Positions 62,001 to 64,000 of a DNA stretch of 64,000 nt are shown here, piece by piece. Every line of letters begins with the position of its first letter. Positions within the stretch are counted from its first letter, which is position 1. The stretch is from positions 20,824,289 through 20,888,288 of the forward strand of contig NC_068972.1 in NCBI RefSeq assembly GCF_016808095.1, read 5' to 3'. Source of the DNA: Vigna angularis (lineage: Eukaryota; Streptophyta; Magnoliopsida; Fabales; Fabaceae). Under the pieces are notes generated by a model. The model worked only from the letters and a program-made list of their open reading frames with translations, was not told where the DNA came from and made no database searches. The position numbers and the translations under genes were made by a program.

Positions 62001-63602
62001 AGAAAACATTCTGTGAATGTGTTCTTTGTCTTTAACGTCCACTTCCGATATATTTCAAATAAAATAGGTGGATGCGTATAGTAGGTTATCTTCATAGAAT
62101 AGAATAGATTGTGCATGCAACACATATGTCTTATCTCTTATAACTTTATGATGTTTTTGAACGTTGAACATTTAATGACATTTAATATTTGTTCAGAATA
62201 ACAAAGTGTCTTTTACATTTTCTACCATTGACATAACGTTTATCATTTAAGTTTTTCTCTAAGATAATAAGTGTTTAATAAAAACATCATCATTAGAGAA
62301 GGAAAGATTTTAGCTCGTGGTATCGTGTAGTCTGTTGTAAACGTTTTTTGGGTTATTACCTTTTTAGAGCTAGAGCGTTTAGCATGTTTTATCTTCTACA
62401 AGTTTTTTTATCTTTATTTAGGGCTTTTAAAGGGTTTAGTCAAAGACATTGACTCGACACCTTTTCACTTCTTGAGAGTTCAACTAATTATCATTGAGTA
62501 GAGTATAACTTACACGTTTAGCATAACTCTCATCAAAGGTATTTGTATCCGTAAGAGAAGGAGGTTTCTCATTCCTTAACGCGAGATCAAAATCCATGCA
62601 GTTAAGAATTATCTACATATTTCTTTCTAGTCTTTAAAATTTATACATATGAGGACCAAAACTGAATTTACATTAATAGATATTGAAGAAATCGTAGTTG
62701 TATTTCGTATAAGAGAAACAAAGGAATTAAGCTCCCATCATAAAATTAATAATAATATAAATATATTCAAATAATGGTTTATCCCATTTTAAGGCACTTA
62801 ATGCCCCATCAATATCAAGTCTTTGGACAATAATATTAATTGTTAGAGATATCTTGGTCTAATGATCAAACACTGATAATAAAAACATGTCCAATAACAA
62901 ACCTATTTTTGGATTGATTTATCATTGGCATATAAAACCATATAATTATCACACGTTTACCATCACAAGTGTATATAATCCGGCCAAATATTAATGTTCT
63001 TTTAGATTGACCAATACTCACATGGATATACATAAATACAAACATTTATAATTCCTCTATGACATATGTAAATAAAGTAGATTCACTCTAATGATTTCTT
63101 AATTCAAATATTAATTCAAATAGTTCATTCAAAACTATGAACAAGACCAAAATTGAATCTTTATTTATTCTAGAACCCTAATTAATTATTTATTTTATTT
63201 TATTTTCAAATTCATAAACAAACCCAAAAATATATTTGAATCATGAAATTTGAAAACTAGATCCAAGGATCCAAAATGGATCTACACCTGACCAGACTTG
63301 GTCCAAAAAAATAGATCTTCACCAAGTAGGGTTTTATGTGATCAAAACTAGTGCCAGGAGCCACCACACTGCCGCATCGCAGCAGTGTCACCGAAAGCGA
63401 AACAGAAAAACAAAGTAATAGTGCCTTTGTCGGTACAGCTTGTGAACCACCATAGATCCACCATGAACATCGAACGAACCTGTGTTAACCAGTACGCGAA
63501 CCACTAGTAATAATCTCTACTGTTCGCGAGCTATCCGTGAGCCTCCAACTCACAGTTTGACACTATGATGCGTCTTTTGAAAATTTGCTCACCATTGTGA
63601 GC
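62001..63602. other. AT-rich DNA, probable retrotransposon debris
   Basis: The part 63280-63560 is GC-richer, with CACACTGCCGCATCGCAGCA and related sequence. Nothing could be assigned, and no element ends were found. Confidence 0.4.
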
Positions 63603-64000
63603 CACTTAATAACGTTTTCGTTGACGTAATCAAATTAATACTACTAAACTATAGCTACTTCAGTATTTCTATGATAGGTTCCAAAAACAATATAGAGGGT
63701 AAAGTTAACCCTAAGTTGTCTCCCGACGAATACAAAATTGATTCTTAACAAATTAGTTCTTATAAAACTACAAAAGGGTTAGTAAAATAAAAATGATAAA
63801 GAAGATAAAGATCAATAAAAGATTAAAGAACAATATAATAAAAGATACAAAGAAGTAAATTTGTTAACGTTCTCATTATTAATCAAAGTACATTCTCAAT
63901 TAAATATTACTATGTCTAATCATGTATATTCATTTACCTCTTACATCAAGTAAAAAGCTAATTAACCAAAGTAGATTCTTGATTCATTTTTGTTAAAGTT
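63603..64000 (+). repeat. Dispersed repeat, copy 2, cut by the window edge
   Basis: It matches the segment starting at 29050 in the same orientation, with small indels, and continues beyond the window. The matched part of copy 1 ends near 29690; the intervening 130 bp of copy 1 (about 29340-29470) are reduced here. Confidence 0.65.

Overview
The window looks like gene-poor, AT-rich nuclear DNA of a dicot plant. The LTR families and transposon proteins resemble those I know from legumes, so a bean relative such as Vigna or Phaseolus is my best guess (an inference, not shown by a marker gene). I recognise one intact cellular gene: a three-exon gene for cytosolic ribosomal protein uS19/RPS15 at 45023-45880, + strand, with a telo-box just upstream of its start codon. 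Almost everything else is transposable elements, their nested remnants and simple repeats. No tRNA, rRNA or CRISPR was seen, and nothing points to a bacterial or organellar origin.

Layout. 1-9.6 kb: a CACTA-type element with a 3-bp target duplication (502-3062) that contains an LTR remnant, a hAT-type MITE (4547-5061), a second LTR remnant, and a long (TA)n tract. 9.6-16.1 kb: a TA/TG tract followed by three adjacent copies of one long-TIR, Mutator-like foldback family. The third copy carries a captured exon-like fragment and is split by a solo LTR with target duplication ACCTC. 16-24 kb: AT-rich DNA with a CGATCG-rich LTR and degenerate repeats. 24.3-27.8 kb: another long-TIR element with a near-perfect 9-bp duplication, split by an inverted copy of the same solo-LTR family. 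28-32 kb: LTR remnants. 32.3-42.4 kb: a decayed PIF/Harbinger cluster on the minus strand. It holds an ORF1-like fragment, a plant-transposon-protein pseudogene, a second ORF1 (Myb/SANT-like) pseudogene broken by a hAT MITE and an LTR-like insert, and a DDE transposase pseudogene cut by a 3.7-kb solo LTR. That LTR contains 153-bp and 100-bp tandem arrays.

45-51 kb: RPS15, then a convergently oriented, internally deleted Ty1/copia element (about 47.1-50.5 kb). 51.4-56.8 kb: a second copy of the 4.5-kb MITE family, then an LTR related to those at 13 and 25 kb, interrupted by a 906-bp hAT element with a perfect 8-bp duplication. 56.4-59.6 kb: a Ty1/copia pseudogene with gag and RT/RNase H remnants. 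59.6-64 kb: LTR remnants, and at the right edge a second copy of a dispersed repeat also found at 29 kb.

No operon-like or cooperating gene set is present. The interest lies in the nesting, which can be read to the base in several places because target-site duplications survive. I see no convincing new biological system. The best candidates for a second look are the PIF transposase whose reading frame is restored if the solo LTR is removed, the captured exon in the Mutator-like cluster, and the homogeneous 100-bp array with a CACGTG in every unit.
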